Shown in pieces: positions 32,252 through 40,939 of a stretch of 43,685 nt of DNA. Source of the stretch: Pseudomonas sp. HMWF021 (GTDB lineage Bacteria; Pseudomonadota; Gammaproteobacteria; Pseudomonadales; Pseudomonadaceae); contig NZ_QAIK01000007.1 of assembly GCF_003061005.1 (NCBI RefSeq), positions 11,887 through 55,571 of the forward strand, in the 5' to 3' direction. The stretch's first letter is position 1. Each line of letters begins with the position of its first letter. Made by a program: the position numbers and the translations under genes. Under the pieces are notes generated by a model that saw only the letters and a list, made by a program, of their open reading frames with translations, ran no database searches and was not told where the DNA came from.

Positions 32252-33037
32252 TTAGAAATGCACCTTCACCAGCAGGCTGGCGGTGTTCTGATTGGTGTCG
32301 AAGCTGTGCGTGCTTTCGATCCCGTATTTGTTTTTCCAGTAACTGTATTCGGTGCCGACGTACAGCTGCTTCTGGCTCCAGCCCAGGGCTTTGCCGAGGT
32401 CGTATTTGATCTGCGGGTTGATGTGCAGGTTGGCGTGGTAGGTGCCGCGCGAGTTCTGGTCATTGTCGACCACCCAGTCCAGATAGCCGTCGATCAGCAC
32501 ATCCGAATTGCCCAAGGGAAAGCTGTACGACCAGCCCGGCGTGATCTGCCACACGCCGTCGCCGGGGCGCGGGCCTTCGGTCTGGCGGCGGAAAATGTTC
32601 AGGGTGACGTAGTTGAAGCCCGGCACCTTGAGGTCGAAGCCGGGGCCGATCAGGTAGGCCTCGCTGTCGCCTTCGCCGTACTCGTAGGTCATCGCCAGCA
32701 GCACGTCCTTGATCGGGCCGAACTCGAGCTTGCGGTCGAAGATCTTGCCGAACGAGAAGCGTGGGGTGAATTCGCCGTAGAAGGTGTGCGGGCCTTTGTT
32801 CGCGTCTTCTTTGCCGTTGTAGAAGATCTTGTCGACGAACAGGAAGTTGTCGCCGTACTTCCATTTGTCGGCGTGCTCGAACGTCACCGTCTGCTGGATC
32901 GACGGATTGATCGCGAAGTTCTTGCCGTACAGGTAGCTCAGGCTGTTGGTCTGCCACAGCAGTAGATCGCCGGCCATGGCCTGACTCGCGGCCAGCAGGC
33001 CGCCACTCAACAGAACGTTGGTTTGCGTGCGAATCAT
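32252..33037 (-). CDS. Tsx-like nucleoside-specific outer-membrane channel, paralogue 2
   Basis: 261 residues with signal peptide (MIRTQTNVLLSGGLLAASQAMA) and terminal Phe (LVKVHF). The barrel pattern and length match paralogue 1, including YLYGKNF, FEHADKWKYGDNFLFVD and GPIKDVLLAMTYE. It lies directly downstream of the NCS2 permease, which suggests that the pair handles outer- and inner-membrane entry of purines or nucleosides. Confidence 0.88.
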   Translation of the reverse strand: MIRTQTNVLLSGGLLAASQAMAGDLLLWQTNSLSYLYGKNFAINPSIQQTVTFEHADKWKYGDNFLFVDKIFYNGKEDANKGPHTFYGEFTPRFSFGKIFDRKLEFGPIKDVLLAMTYEYGEGDSEAYLIGPGFDLKVPGFNYVTLNIFRRQTEGPRPGDGVWQITPGWSYSFPLGNSDVLIDGYLDWVVDNDQNSRGTYHANLHINPQIKYDLGKALGWSQKQLYVGTEYSYWKNKYGIESTHSFDTNQNTASLLVKVHF

Positions 33038-33086
33038 CTGTTGCTCCCTCTTGTTTTTATTTTTAAGGCGCAGAGCTGTTGACCCT

Positions 33087-33177
33087 TGTAGGAGTGAGCC
33101 TGCTCGCTATGGCGCTCTTTCAATCAACTCATGTGTTGAATGTCATACCGTCATCGCGAGCAGGCTCACTCCTACAG
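33087..33177. repeat. REP doublet of a second class
   Basis: TTGTAGGAGTGAGCCTGCTC-GC and GCGAGCAGGCTCACTCCTAC-A are inverted arms around a 45-base centre. The unit differs from the TGTAGGAGCTGCCGCAGGCT class elsewhere in the window. Confidence 0.9.
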
Positions 33178-33195
33178 GGAGGTAGCGTTTTTCAG

Positions 33196-34554
33196 TTAAT
33201 GCTGATGCGCGTGGCAGTCGTTGATCGCTGCGCGTTCCTTGCCGCCAAGAATGTTGAACAGCAGGTTCAGCGTCAGGGCGCTGAGGGTGGCCATGGCGAT
33301 GCCGCTGTGGGTGATCGGGCTCATCCACATCGGCAGATGCGCGAAGAACTCTGGACGCACCACCGGGATCAGGCCCATACCGATGCTCACCGCCACCAGC
33401 AACTGGTTGCGACGGTCACCGATGTCGGCTTCCTGGAGAATCTTGATCCCGGTGGCGGCGACCATGCCGAACATGGCGATTGCCGCACCGCCCAGCACCG
33501 CTGGCGGAATCGACGCGACGAGGAATGCGGCTTTCGGCAGCAGGCTCAGCACGATCAGCAGACCACCGGCGACGATGGTCACCGAACGGCAGCGCACGCC
33601 GGTCATCTGCACCAGGCCGATGTTCTGCGCGAACGAGGAGTGGGTGAAGGTGTTGAAGAAACCGGCAACGAACGAGGCGCCGGCATCGCACAGCAGGCCG
33701 CGACGCAGCATGCGCGGGCAGACTTCCTGACCGGTGATCTTGCCCAGTGCAAGGAACATCCCGGTGGACTCGACGAAGATGATCACCACCACCAGACACA
33801 TCGACAGGATCGGCGCCAGTTCGAATTTCGGCATGCCGAAGTGCAGCGGGGTGACGAACTGAACCCACGGCGCGTTGGCCATGCCGCTCAGGTCAACCAT
33901 GCCGATGGCGCCGCACAGCACGTAACCGATGCACATGCCGATCAGTACGGAAATATTGACCCAGAAACCGCGCATGAAGCGGTGGATCAGCAGAATGGTC
34001 GCCAGCACCAGAGCGGCGATGGCGAGATAAACCGGGGAGCCGAATTGTGCAGCGGCGGCTCCGCCACCGGCCCAGTTCACGGCCACGGGGAACAGCGACA
34101 GACCGATCGAGGTGATGACCGTGCCGGTCACCAGCGGCGGGAAGAAACGCACAACCTTGGACATGAACGGCGCGATGATCATGCCGAAGAACCCGGCGGC
34201 GATGGTCGCACCGAAGATCCCCTGCAGACCGATGCCGGGCATGCCGGCCATGGCGACCATGCTGCCGACGGCGGCAAAACTGGCGCCCATCATCACCGGC
34301 ATGCGGATGCCCATCGGGCCGATCCCTAAGGACTGCACGATGGTGGCGATGCCGGCGACCAGCAGGTCGGCGTTGATCAGGAAGGCGATTTCTTCACGAC
34401 TCAGGCCAGCGGCCTGTCCGATGATCAACGGCACCGCGATGGCACCGCCGTACATCAGCAGAACATGTTGCAAACCGACCAGGATCAGTTGCAAAAGGGG
34501 CAAACGCTGAATGGCGGGTGCGTCGGGGATGCGCGCTTTGGACAGCTCGGACAT
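33196..34554 (-). CDS. NCS2 xanthine/urate-type permease
   Basis: 452 residues with about 14 membrane segments. Family marks are LVGLQHVLLMYGGAIAVPLI near the start, the FVESTGMFLALGKITG helix, GLLCDAGASFVAGFFNTFTHSSFAQNIGLVQMTGV and the NCS2 signature region. It imports an oxidised purine such as xanthine or urate by proton symport. The position next to puuD makes urate or xanthine the likely substrate; sequence alone does not separate them. Confidence 0.9.
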   Translation of the reverse strand: MSELSKARIPDAPAIQRLPLLQLILVGLQHVLLMYGGAIAVPLIIGQAAGLSREEIAFLINADLLVAGIATIVQSLGIGPMGIRMPVMMGASFAAVGSMVAMAGMPGIGLQGIFGATIAAGFFGMIIAPFMSKVVRFFPPLVTGTVITSIGLSLFPVAVNWAGGGAAAAQFGSPVYLAIAALVLATILLIHRFMRGFWVNISVLIGMCIGYVLCGAIGMVDLSGMANAPWVQFVTPLHFGMPKFELAPILSMCLVVVIIFVESTGMFLALGKITGQEVCPRMLRRGLLCDAGASFVAGFFNTFTHSSFAQNIGLVQMTGVRCRSVTIVAGGLLIVLSLLPKAAFLVASIPPAVLGGAAIAMFGMVAATGIKILQEADIGDRRNQLLVAVSIGMGLIPVVRPEFFAHLPMWMSPITHSGIAMATLSALTLNLLFNILGGKERAAINDCHAHQH

Positions 34555-34645
34555 GCAACACCTCGGATCTTTTTATTCTTGTGATTAACAGCTGTTGGGT
34601 TGCTCACAGCTGTTTCTTTGCATCAGGTAAACCGCGTTGCGGCTA

Positions 34646-34710
34646 ATCGCTGGCAAGCCAGCTCCCACACAGGCAGTGCAAAACCCTGTGGGAGCTGGCT
34701 TGCCAGCGAT
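34646..34710. repeat. REP doublet of a third class
   Basis: ATCGCTGGCAAGCCAGCTCC-CACA and TGTGGGAGCTGGCTTGCCAG-CGAT are perfect inverted arms. It ends 12 bases before the puuD stop and separates puuD from the NCS2 permease gene. Confidence 0.9.
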
Positions 34711-34721
34711 GCTTTTACTGC

Positions 34722-36038
34722 TTAGTTGGTCTGGGCTCCCTGCGCGATCCATGCACCGATCAGGTCACGTTCCTGCTGGGTCATCTGGGTGATGTTGCCC
34801 AGCGGCATGATCTGCGTGGTGATGGCTTGCGCCTGGATCCGCGCCGCGTTCTGGCGGATCTGCTCGGGGGTGTCGAACATCACACCGGCAGGTGCCGCGC
34901 TGAACAACGGGCTGGTCGGTTTGGCCGAATGGCAGACCGCGCAGCGTTCCTGGATCACGTTGTGCACCTTGTCGAACGCAGGACCTGCGTTGGACGCCTG
35001 CGCCGGTGCCGCAGCAGGGGCTGCTGCTGGTGCTGCAGGTGCCGCCGCTTCAGCCGGTTTCGCGCCACCGCCCAGTGCCGTTTCCGGCAGCGGCTGGTAC
35101 TCGATTTTCGCGGGTGCCTTGGCCACGTCCGGCGCGGTCGGCATCGGCGCAGGGCCGGTGACGTACGCCAGGGTGATCATGCCTACCGCTGCTACCGGCA
35201 GGGTCCAGGCAAACTTGTGGCTGTCGTGACGGGTGTTGAAGTAGTGGCGCACCAACACCGCCAACACCGCGATCCCGGCCAGGATCAACCAGTTGTACTG
35301 GCTGCCGTAGGTGCTCGGGAAGTGGTTGCTGATCATGATGAACAGCACCGGCAGGGTGAAGTAGTTGTTGTGACGCGAACGCAGCAGGCCTTTGGCAGGC
35401 AGCGCCGGGTCCGGCGTGCGGTTCTCGGCAATCGCCGCGACCAGTGCACGCTGCGCCGGCATGATGATGCGGAACACGTTGCCGACCATGATGGTGCCGA
35501 TGATCGCGCCGACGTGCAGGTACGCACCACGACCGCTGAACACCTTGCTGAAGCCATACGCCGCGCCAATGATCAGCACGAACAGGATGAAGCCGAGCAG
35601 GGCCGGTTTCTTGCCAAGTGGCGAATCGCAGAGGAAGTCGTAGATGAACCAGCCGGCGATCAGCGAACCGATGCCGATGGCCACGCCTTCAGGGCCGGTC
35701 AGGCCGCTGCCGGGTGCCACGAGGTAGAGCACGGGGTTGGAGTAGAACACCACGCACAGCAGCGCGATCCCCGACATCCAGGTGAAGTAGGCTTCCCATT
35801 TGAACCAGTGCAGGTTCTCCGGCATCGACGGTGGGGCCAGTTTGTATTTTTCCAGGTGATAGATACCGCCGCCGTGGATCGCCCACAGATCACCGGCCAG
35901 GCCGGTTTTCGGGTTGACGCGGTTGAGGTTGTTCTCCAGCCAGACGAAGTAGAACGACGCGCCGATCCAGGCCACGCCAGTGATCATGTGAACCCAGCGC
36001 ACGCTCAGGTTCAGCCATTCCAACAGATGTGCTTCCAC
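34722..36038 (-). CDS. puuD: Membrane urate oxidase (urate hydroxylase) PuuD
   Basis: 438 residues. About eight membrane helices occupy 1-300, starting WLNLSVRWVHMITGVAWIGASFYFVWLE. An Ala/Pro linker (about 315-345) leads to a C-terminal cytochrome c domain with the haem motif CAVCH at 366-370 and a later Met in TTQIMPLGN as likely axial ligand. This membrane-plus-cytochrome form oxidises urate to 5-hydroxyisourate and passes electrons to the respiratory chain, so no hydrogen peroxide is made. It replaces soluble uricase, and no uricase is in the window. Confidence 0.92.
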   Translation of the reverse strand: MEAHLLEWLNLSVRWVHMITGVAWIGASFYFVWLENNLNRVNPKTGLAGDLWAIHGGGIYHLEKYKLAPPSMPENLHWFKWEAYFTWMSGIALLCVVFYSNPVLYLVAPGSGLTGPEGVAIGIGSLIAGWFIYDFLCDSPLGKKPALLGFILFVLIIGAAYGFSKVFSGRGAYLHVGAIIGTIMVGNVFRIIMPAQRALVAAIAENRTPDPALPAKGLLRSRHNNYFTLPVLFIMISNHFPSTYGSQYNWLILAGIAVLAVLVRHYFNTRHDSHKFAWTLPVAAVGMITLAYVTGPAPMPTAPDVAKAPAKIEYQPLPETALGGGAKPAEAAAPAAPAAAPAAAPAQASNAGPAFDKVHNVIQERCAVCHSAKPTSPLFSAAPAGVMFDTPEQIRQNAARIQAQAITTQIMPLGNITQMTQQERDLIGAWIAQGAQTN

Positions 36039-36089
36039 AGTCTTTACCTCTCGCCTGTCACTCTTGTTGTCGAGTGATCAGACCTTCTC

Positions 36090-36593
36090 TTATTGGTGGG
36101 GGGCGAGGATCAGACGCTCATCCTCTTTGAAAAAATGCTCATCGCAGTTATTGCCTGTGCCACTGCGATCAACCACCAGGAAGTCATCCCGCTTTTCGAT
36201 CGTCAGCACCGGATGGTGCCAGACGCCGCGATGGTAATTGATGCCCTGCCTGCCGTTGGTGACGAAGGCGCGGACCAAGCCTGATACAGGTTCATCGCCA
36301 AGTGGCGCGACCACGATCAGAAAGGGGTTGCCGAGCAGCGGAATGAAAGCCTGGCTGCCCAGCGGATGGCGTTCCAGCATGCTCACGGTCAGCGGCATGT
36401 CCTGCGCGTCGGCGCGGAAGATGCTGATGATCGCGTTGTCCTCGGGCGTAGCGGTTTCGACCGTCGCCAGTTTGTGGAAGCGCATGGTCGAACCGTTGTT
36501 GATCATGAAGTGGTCGCTGCCGTCGGTTTCGATCACGTCACCGAAGGGGGCGAAGGCTTCTTTGGTCAGCGGTTCAATCTGTAGTGTGCGCAT
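36090..36593 (-). CDS. allA: Ureidoglycolate lyase
   Basis: 167 residues, a cupin. Typical stretches are MRTLQIEPLTKEAFAPFGDV, SMLERHPLGSQAFIPL and NYHRGVWHHPVLTIEKRDDFLVVDR. It splits S-ureidoglycolate into glyoxylate and urea, the last step of the pathway built by the neighbouring genes. Length is normal for AllA. Confidence 0.93.
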   Translation of the reverse strand: MRTLQIEPLTKEAFAPFGDVIETDGSDHFMINNGSTMRFHKLATVETATPEDNAIISIFRADAQDMPLTVSMLERHPLGSQAFIPLLGNPFLIVVAPLGDEPVSGLVRAFVTNGRQGINYHRGVWHHPVLTIEKRDDFLVVDRSGTGNNCDEHFFKEDERLILAPHQ

Positions 36594-36650
36594 GCTGTTC
36601 TTTTCCGAATTCTGTGTTGTTCAACTTGTCAGTGCGTCTTGCGCGATCCC

Positions 36651-36735
36651 TGTAGGAGCTGGCGAAGCCTGCGATCTTTTGACTTTGTTTTTTAAGATCA
36701 AGATCAAGAGATCGCAGCCTGCGGCAGCTCCTACA
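36651..36735. repeat. REP doublet between allA and alc, topology A
   Basis: TGTAGGAGCTGGCGAAGCCT and AGCCTGCGGCAGCTCCTACA; the left core has changed to GGCGAAGCC. It lies inside the catabolic gene row and could adjust transcript levels between alc and allA. Confidence 0.9.
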
Positions 36736-36744
36736 GGCTCAGCA

Positions 36745-37740
36745 TTACTTCGCGACCTTGCCCAAAACGCGCAGGCGGCTCACACCACCGTCCGGGAACA
36801 CGTTCAGACGGATGTGGGTGATCGGGCCCAGTGCCTTGATCTGCTCGACGAAGGTGTGTTCGGCGTGCATTTCCAGCTTCTGGCTTGGCAGCAGTTCACG
36901 CCAGAACAGCGACTGGGTTTCGATCTGGCTGTCGGTGCCGCCCTTGACGAACGCGCCCTGGATCGAGCAGGTGTCCGGGTAGTTGCCCTTGAAGTGCAGG
37001 GTGTCGACGATGATTTTTTCGATCTCGCCCGGATGGCCCAGCGCGACGATCACCCAGTCATTGCCCGGGGTGCGACGACGTGCGGTTTCCCAGCCGTCGC
37101 CCATGTTGATGCCACGGCCCGGGTTGAGGATGTTGCTCATGCGGCCGAAGTGTTCGTCGGAGCAGGCGAGGGCGCGGCCACCGTTGAGAGCTGCTGCCAG
37201 GTCAACCTGTTCGTTGTCGCCAACAGCGGACCAGTCGCGGAACGGAATGCCGTACACGCGCAGACGGGCGACACCGCCGTCCGGGTAGATGTTGAAGCGC
37301 AGGTGGCTGAACGCTTTGTCGTTGCTGATTTCGTGGTAGTGGTGGCTGTTGCCTTGCAGCTCGACGGCCGACAGCACTTCAGTCCACTGGGTGTTTTCGT
37401 CCGGCTCGCCGGAGGCCAGGAAGCATGCTTCCAGCGAGGCCGATGGCGGGAAGTTGCCGGTGAAGAATGAAGTGTCGATGTCCACGCCCTTGATCGAGCC
37501 CGGTACGCCCAGGCGGATCACCGCGCTGTCGTAGCCTTCGAAGCGCTTGCGGCGCGATTCCCAGCCGTCCATCCACTTGCCGTTGTCGTCGAACACACCC
37601 TCCTTCCACACGGCCGGGGTCGGCTGAAACAGACGATTGGCGTCTGCGAACCAGTCATCGGTGACCGAGATGATTTTGGTGCCCAGACGGGCATCGGCCA
37701 GGTTGACGAACTTCTCGAAAGGTACGGCGTAAGCTTTCAT
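36745..37740 (-). CDS. alc: Allantoicase
   Basis: 331 residues made of two homologous jelly-roll halves. The first begins [30 protein letters not shown] and the second [33 protein letters not shown]; each ends with [17 protein letters not shown] or [16 protein letters not shown]. It hydrolyses allantoate to S-ureidoglycolate and urea. The start ATG at 37740 gives the usual length. Confidence 0.95.
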   Translation of the reverse strand: MKAYAVPFEKFVNLADARLGTKIISVTDDWFADANRLFQPTPAVWKEGVFDDNGKWMDGWESRRKRFEGYDSAVIRLGVPGSIKGVDIDTSFFTGNFPPSASLEACFLASGEPDENTQWTEVLSAVELQGNSHHYHEISNDKAFSHLRFNIYPDGGVARLRVYGIPFRDWSAVGDNEQVDLAAALNGGRALACSDEHFGRMSNILNPGRGINMGDGWETARRRTPGNDWVIVALGHPGEIEKIIVDTLHFKGNYPDTCSIQGAFVKGGTDSQIETQSLFWRELLPSQKLEMHAEHTFVEQIKALGPITHIRLNVFPDGGVSRLRVLGKVAK

Positions 37741-37827
37741 TCTTCTTGTCTGCCTTTAAATAAGTGGCTGGGGATGCTTGCGAGGCCCTGGGCGTTCTCC
37801 GCGTCTGACACGCTCGGGCCATGCTCG

Positions 37828-38343
37828 CTAAAGAGTCAGTAAACGGAACAGGGCGATCTTGTTGATCTCCGCCAGCGCGCATTTGAATTCGGTGTCGACC
37901 GGGTTGTGAATGCGCGTTTCGAACGCCGCGAGGATCTGATGCCGGTTGCTGCCTTTTACCGCCATGATGAAGGGAAACTTGAACTTGGCCTTGTAGGCGT
38001 CGTTCAGCTCGGTGAAGCGCTGGAACTCTTCGGCCGTGCATTGGTGAATACCGGCGCCAGCCTGTTCATGGGTGCTGGCTTCGGTCAGTTGGCCCTGGAC
38101 GGCAGCTTTGCCGGCCAGGTCCGGGTGAGCGTTGATCAGTGCCAGTTGACTGGCGTGATCGGCGCTCAACAGGATGTCGCTCATGCGCTGGTGCAGGGTT
38201 TCGATCTCGTCGATCGAAGCGTCCACGCCCAGGTCGTAGGCCTTCTCGGCCACCCATGGCGAATGTTCGTAGATGTCGGCGAAGGCTTTGACGAAGGCGT
38301 CGCGGCTCAGGGTCGACGGTTTCAGCGTTTGAAAGGTGCTCAT
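37828..38343 (-). CDS. uraD: OHCU decarboxylase
   Basis: 171 residues from the ATG at 38343, which overlaps the puuE stop by four bases (ATGA). Family motifs are LINAHPDLAGKAA with the catalytic His, STHEQAGAG and LNDAYKAKFKFPFIMAVKG. It converts 2-oxo-4-hydroxy-4-carboxy-5-ureidoimidazoline to S-allantoin. The overlap indicates co-translation with PuuE. Confidence 0.94.
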   Translation of the reverse strand: MSTFQTLKPSTLSRDAFVKAFADIYEHSPWVAEKAYDLGVDASIDEIETLHQRMSDILLSADHASQLALINAHPDLAGKAAVQGQLTEASTHEQAGAGIHQCTAEEFQRFTELNDAYKAKFKFPFIMAVKGSNRHQILAAFETRIHNPVDTEFKCALAEINKIALFRLLTL

Positions 38344-39266
38344 TTGCCAGCCCCTTGGTACGGATGGGTTTCTTGCCAGTGACGTGCGATGTCGACGCGA
38401 CGGCTGAACCACACCTGTTCATGACCTTTGACGTATTCGATGAAGCGCTTGAGCGACGCCAGACGCGCCGGACGGCCGATCAGCCGGCAGTGCAGACCGA
38501 TCGAAAGCATCTTCGGCGCTTCGGCGCCCTCGGCGTAGAGCACGTCGAATGCGTCTTTGAGGTATTCGAAGAAATCGTCGCCCTTGTTGAAACCCTGCAC
38601 CTGGGTGAAGCGCATGTCGTTGGTGTCGAGGGTGTACGGGATCACCAGATGCGGCTTGCCGGTCGGGTTGTTCGGTTCCCAGTAGGGCAGGTCGTCGTCG
38701 TAGGTGTCGCAGTCGTAGAGGAAGCCGCCTTCTTCCATCACCAGGCGCCGGGTGTTCGGGCCGGTGCGGCCGGTGTACCAGCCCAGTGGGCGTTCGCCGG
38801 TGAGTTCGGTGAGGATGCGGATCGCTTCGAGCATGTGCTCGCGCTCCTGCGCCTCATCCATGTACTGGTAGTCGATCCAGCGGTAGCCGTGGCTGCAGAT
38901 CTCGTGACCGGCTTCGACCATCGCGCGGATCACGTCCGGGTGGCGCTGGGCGGCCATGGCCACGGCGAAGATGGTCAGCGGAATGTCGAATTCCTTGAAC
39001 AGCTTGAGGATCCGCCAGACACCGGCACGGCTGCCATACTCGTAAAGAGATTCCATGCTCATGTTGCGCGCGCCTTGCAGCGGTTGAGCAGCAACCATTT
39101 CGGAGAGGAAGGCTTCGGATTCTTTGTCGCCGTGCAGGATGTTGCGTTCGCCGCCTTCTTCGTAATTGAGCACGAAGGACAGGGCGATGCGGGCATTGCC
39201 CGGCCAGTGTGGGTGAGGAGGGTTACTGCCGTAACCGATCAGGTCGCGTGGGTAGTCAGCGCTCAC
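38340..39266 (-). CDS. puuE: Allantoinase of the polysaccharide-deacetylase fold
   Basis: 308 residues from a GTG at 39266, with AAGGAAG eight bases upstream; an earlier in-frame start would add an unlike 16-residue leader. Sequence marks are DYPRDLIGYGSNPPHPHWPG, NYEEGGE, EICSHGYRWIDYQ and GWYTGRTGPNTRRL. It opens allantoin to allantoate and is unrelated to metal-dependent amidohydrolase-type allantoinases. First gene of the minus-strand row; a TTGTATACAA palindrome lies 75 bases upstream. Confidence 0.94.
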   Translation of the reverse strand: MSADYPRDLIGYGSNPPHPHWPGNARIALSFVLNYEEGGERNILHGDKESEAFLSEMVAAQPLQGARNMSMESLYEYGSRAGVWRILKLFKEFDIPLTIFAVAMAAQRHPDVIRAMVEAGHEICSHGYRWIDYQYMDEAQEREHMLEAIRILTELTGERPLGWYTGRTGPNTRRLVMEEGGFLYDCDTYDDDLPYWEPNNPTGKPHLVIPYTLDTNDMRFTQVQGFNKGDDFFEYLKDAFDVLYAEGAEAPKMLSIGLHCRLIGRPARLASLKRFIEYVKGHEQVWFSRRVDIARHWQETHPYQGAGK

Positions 39267-39340
39267 TGCAGTCTTCCTTCTTATTCGTTGACAGTTTTGT
39301 GTAACGGCCTGCACAGGCTGGCGTCACAGCGATGGGCTGA

Positions 39341-39350
39341 TTGTATACAA
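39341..39350. promoter_or_regulatory. Palindromic operator-like site upstream of puuE
   Basis: TTGTATACAA is a perfect ten-base palindrome. On the minus strand TTACAA, a 16-base spacer and TATACA could form a promoter for puuE, so the palindrome would cover the -10 box. It fits sites bound by GntR/FadR-type repressors. The regulator is not in the window. The 421-base puuE-uraH gap contains this site and the one at 39546, but no gene. Confidence 0.6.
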
Positions 39351-39545
39351 CTTTATTCTCAATTTGTAAGCCTGAATTTTCGCATTTTTCACCGACTGTC
39401 ATCTTTTGCTGCTAATGGCGTGAACCTGCAAGAAACCTGCCTGACCAGTCAGCTAATGGATGTAAGGTTCAATACGCAGGCGCTTGAGGGGCAGATCAGG
39501 GGTAAACGCCCGAATGGCGGGGGTGAGGTGAAAAATGTCGTTTTT

Positions 39546-39557
39546 ATTGTGTACAAT
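39546..39557. promoter_or_regulatory. Operator-like site upstream of uraH
   Basis: ATTGTGTACAAT is palindromic except for one central pair and is the same type as the site at 39341. It lies 131 bases upstream of uraH in an AT-rich stretch with TACAAT that could be a -10 box. Confidence 0.55.
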
Positions 39558-39687
39558 TTTTTTGAAAAGTGTCTTAATCAGTCGCTCGCCGCAACTTTTC
39601 GTGCTCCGAATCGGTGCGGTCTCCTTTTTACCTGACTTCGGGAGGCGCGAAGTCTGACTGCTCTTTGCGGCCAGGCGCGCAGAATCA

Positions 39688-40041
39688 ATGGGACGTTTGA
39701 CAACACACGTTTTGGACGCTGCACACGGTTGCCCGGGCAGCTCGATCAAGGTCGAGCTGTACCGCGTTGAAGGTTCGCATCTGGAATTGGTCGCCAGTGC
39801 AATAACCAACAGCGATGGCCGGGTCGATGCGCCATTGCTGCAAGGCGATGACTACCGCACCGGGGTCTATCAGGTGCAGTTCCACGCCGGCGATTACTAC
39901 CGCGCCCGTGGTGTACAGCTGCCGGAGCCGGCGTTTCTGGATGTGGTGGTGCTGCGTTTCGGCATCTCCGCCGAGCAGGATCACTACCACGTGCCACTGC
40001 TGATCTCGCCTTACAGCTATTCCACCTACCGGGGCAGCTGA
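39688..40041 (+). CDS. uraH: 5-hydroxyisourate hydrolase, transthyretin-like
   Basis: 117 residues. It opens with LTTHVLDAAHGCPGSSI, has the catalytic His and Arg, and ends with the family signature YSTYRGS. It converts the PuuD product 5-hydroxyisourate to OHCU, the UraD substrate. It is transcribed away from puuE; the two halves of the pathway share the regulatory gap. Confidence 0.96.
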   Translation: MGRLTTHVLDAAHGCPGSSIKVELYRVEGSHLELVASAITNSDGRVDAPLLQGDDYRTGVYQVQFHAGDYYRARGVQLPEPAFLDVVVLRFGISAEQDHYHVPLLISPYSYSTYRGS

Positions 40042-40099
40042 CCCCCAAGCAGCTGCCCCCACCGGGAAGCGACTGCGCATATAGCTTCTTTGGTCTTTC

Positions 40100-40125
40100 G
40101 CCCGCTCACACTGCGGGCTTTTTTT
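40100..40125 (+). terminator. Terminator after uraH
   Basis: GCCCGC and GCGGGC form a stem with a seven-base loop, followed by seven T. A clean intrinsic terminator for uraH. Confidence 0.9.
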
Positions 40126-40140
40126 CGTCTGCCTTAAAGT

Positions 40141-40220
40141 CAAAAGATCGCAGCCTGCGGCAGCTCCTACAGTTTGCAATGCAATCCCCTGTAGGAGCTG
40201 CCGCAGGCTGCGATCTTTTG
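40141..40220. repeat. REP doublet, topology B
   Basis: CAAAAGATCGCAGCCTGCGG begins the left arm and the right arm ends GCTGCGATCTTTTG; the TAGGAG ends face inward. It ends five bases before the LysE-family stop codon. Confidence 0.9.
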
Positions 40221-40224
40221 CTCT

Positions 40225-40854
40225 TTAACGGCTCAACAGCGACGCAGCGCCCGCACCACTGAACAACCCGGCACTCACCCGGTTGAACCAGCTCTGCCCC
40301 TTGCCGCTGCGCAGATAGCGCGCTGCGCCATGTGCACCCAGCCCGTAAGCCAGTTTGCAGCACAGATCCAGCACCACCCAGGTCGCGATCATGATCAGCA
40401 ATTGCGGCAGGAACGGTTGTTGCGCGCTGAGGAACTGCGGCAGAAACGCAGCGAAGAACAGAATGTCTTTCGGGTTGCTCGCACCCAACACAAAGGCGCG
40501 CCCGAACAGTGTGCGAAAACGCGGTACCGGAGCAGCCTGCGGCACTTCGGCGCCCACCGACGGCTGAAGCGATTGTTGCCAGCTCTGCCACGCGAGGTAG
40601 AACAGGTACAGCGCACCAACGATCTTTAACGCGCTGAACAATTGCTCCGACGCCAGCAGCAGGGCGCCCAGCCCCAATGCCGATGCACTGAGCAGGCAGA
40701 TCGAAGCAATCACGCCACCCAGAAACGCCGGGTAAGAGCGGCGCAGACCGTAATTCAGACTGTTGCTGATCATCAGCAATGACAGCGGCCCAGGGATCAG
40801 GATCACCACCAATGCAGCGCCGCTGAACAGCAGCCAGGTTTCCAGACTCATCAC
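40225..40854 (-). CDS. LysE/RhtB-family amino-acid exporter
   Basis: 209 residues with six predicted membrane segments. The N-terminal GAALVVILIPGPLSLLMISNSLNYG contains the PGP turn of the RhtB group, and FGRAFVLGASNPKDILFFAAFLPQF contains the conserved NPKD...F. It probably exports a homoserine-, threonine- or lysine-like compound; substrate unknown. It has no clear link to the purine genes around it. Confidence 0.9.
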   Translation of the reverse strand: MMSLETWLLFSGAALVVILIPGPLSLLMISNSLNYGLRRSYPAFLGGVIASICLLSASALGLGALLLASEQLFSALKIVGALYLFYLAWQSWQQSLQPSVGAEVPQAAPVPRFRTLFGRAFVLGASNPKDILFFAAFLPQFLSAQQPFLPQLLIMIATWVVLDLCCKLAYGLGAHGAARYLRSGKGQSWFNRVSAGLFSGAGAASLLSR

Positions 40855-40889
40855 TTTCCTCCTTTTTGTTGTATTGAAAAATGCACAAA

Positions 40890-40913
40890 AGCCCCACCCG
40901 TGAGGGTGAGGCT
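40890..40913 (-). terminator. Terminator after the second purine permease
   Basis: AGCCCCACCC and GGGTGAGGCT pair around GTGA; on the minus strand a TTTT run follows. It ends the permease transcript before the LysE gene. Confidence 0.75.
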
Positions 40914-40939
40914 ATTTTGAAGCCTGAACCGCGTAGCGC

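Noticed and set aside
38355..39635. 426-codon plus-strand frame over puuE
   Set aside because: It is antisense to an intact allantoinase gene with all family motifs and shows no recognisable domain of its own.
12967..40220. Regularly recurring near-identical repeats as a possible CRISPR array
   Set aside because: The copies are inverted doublets scattered kilobases apart between genes, without spacers or cas genes; they are REP elements.
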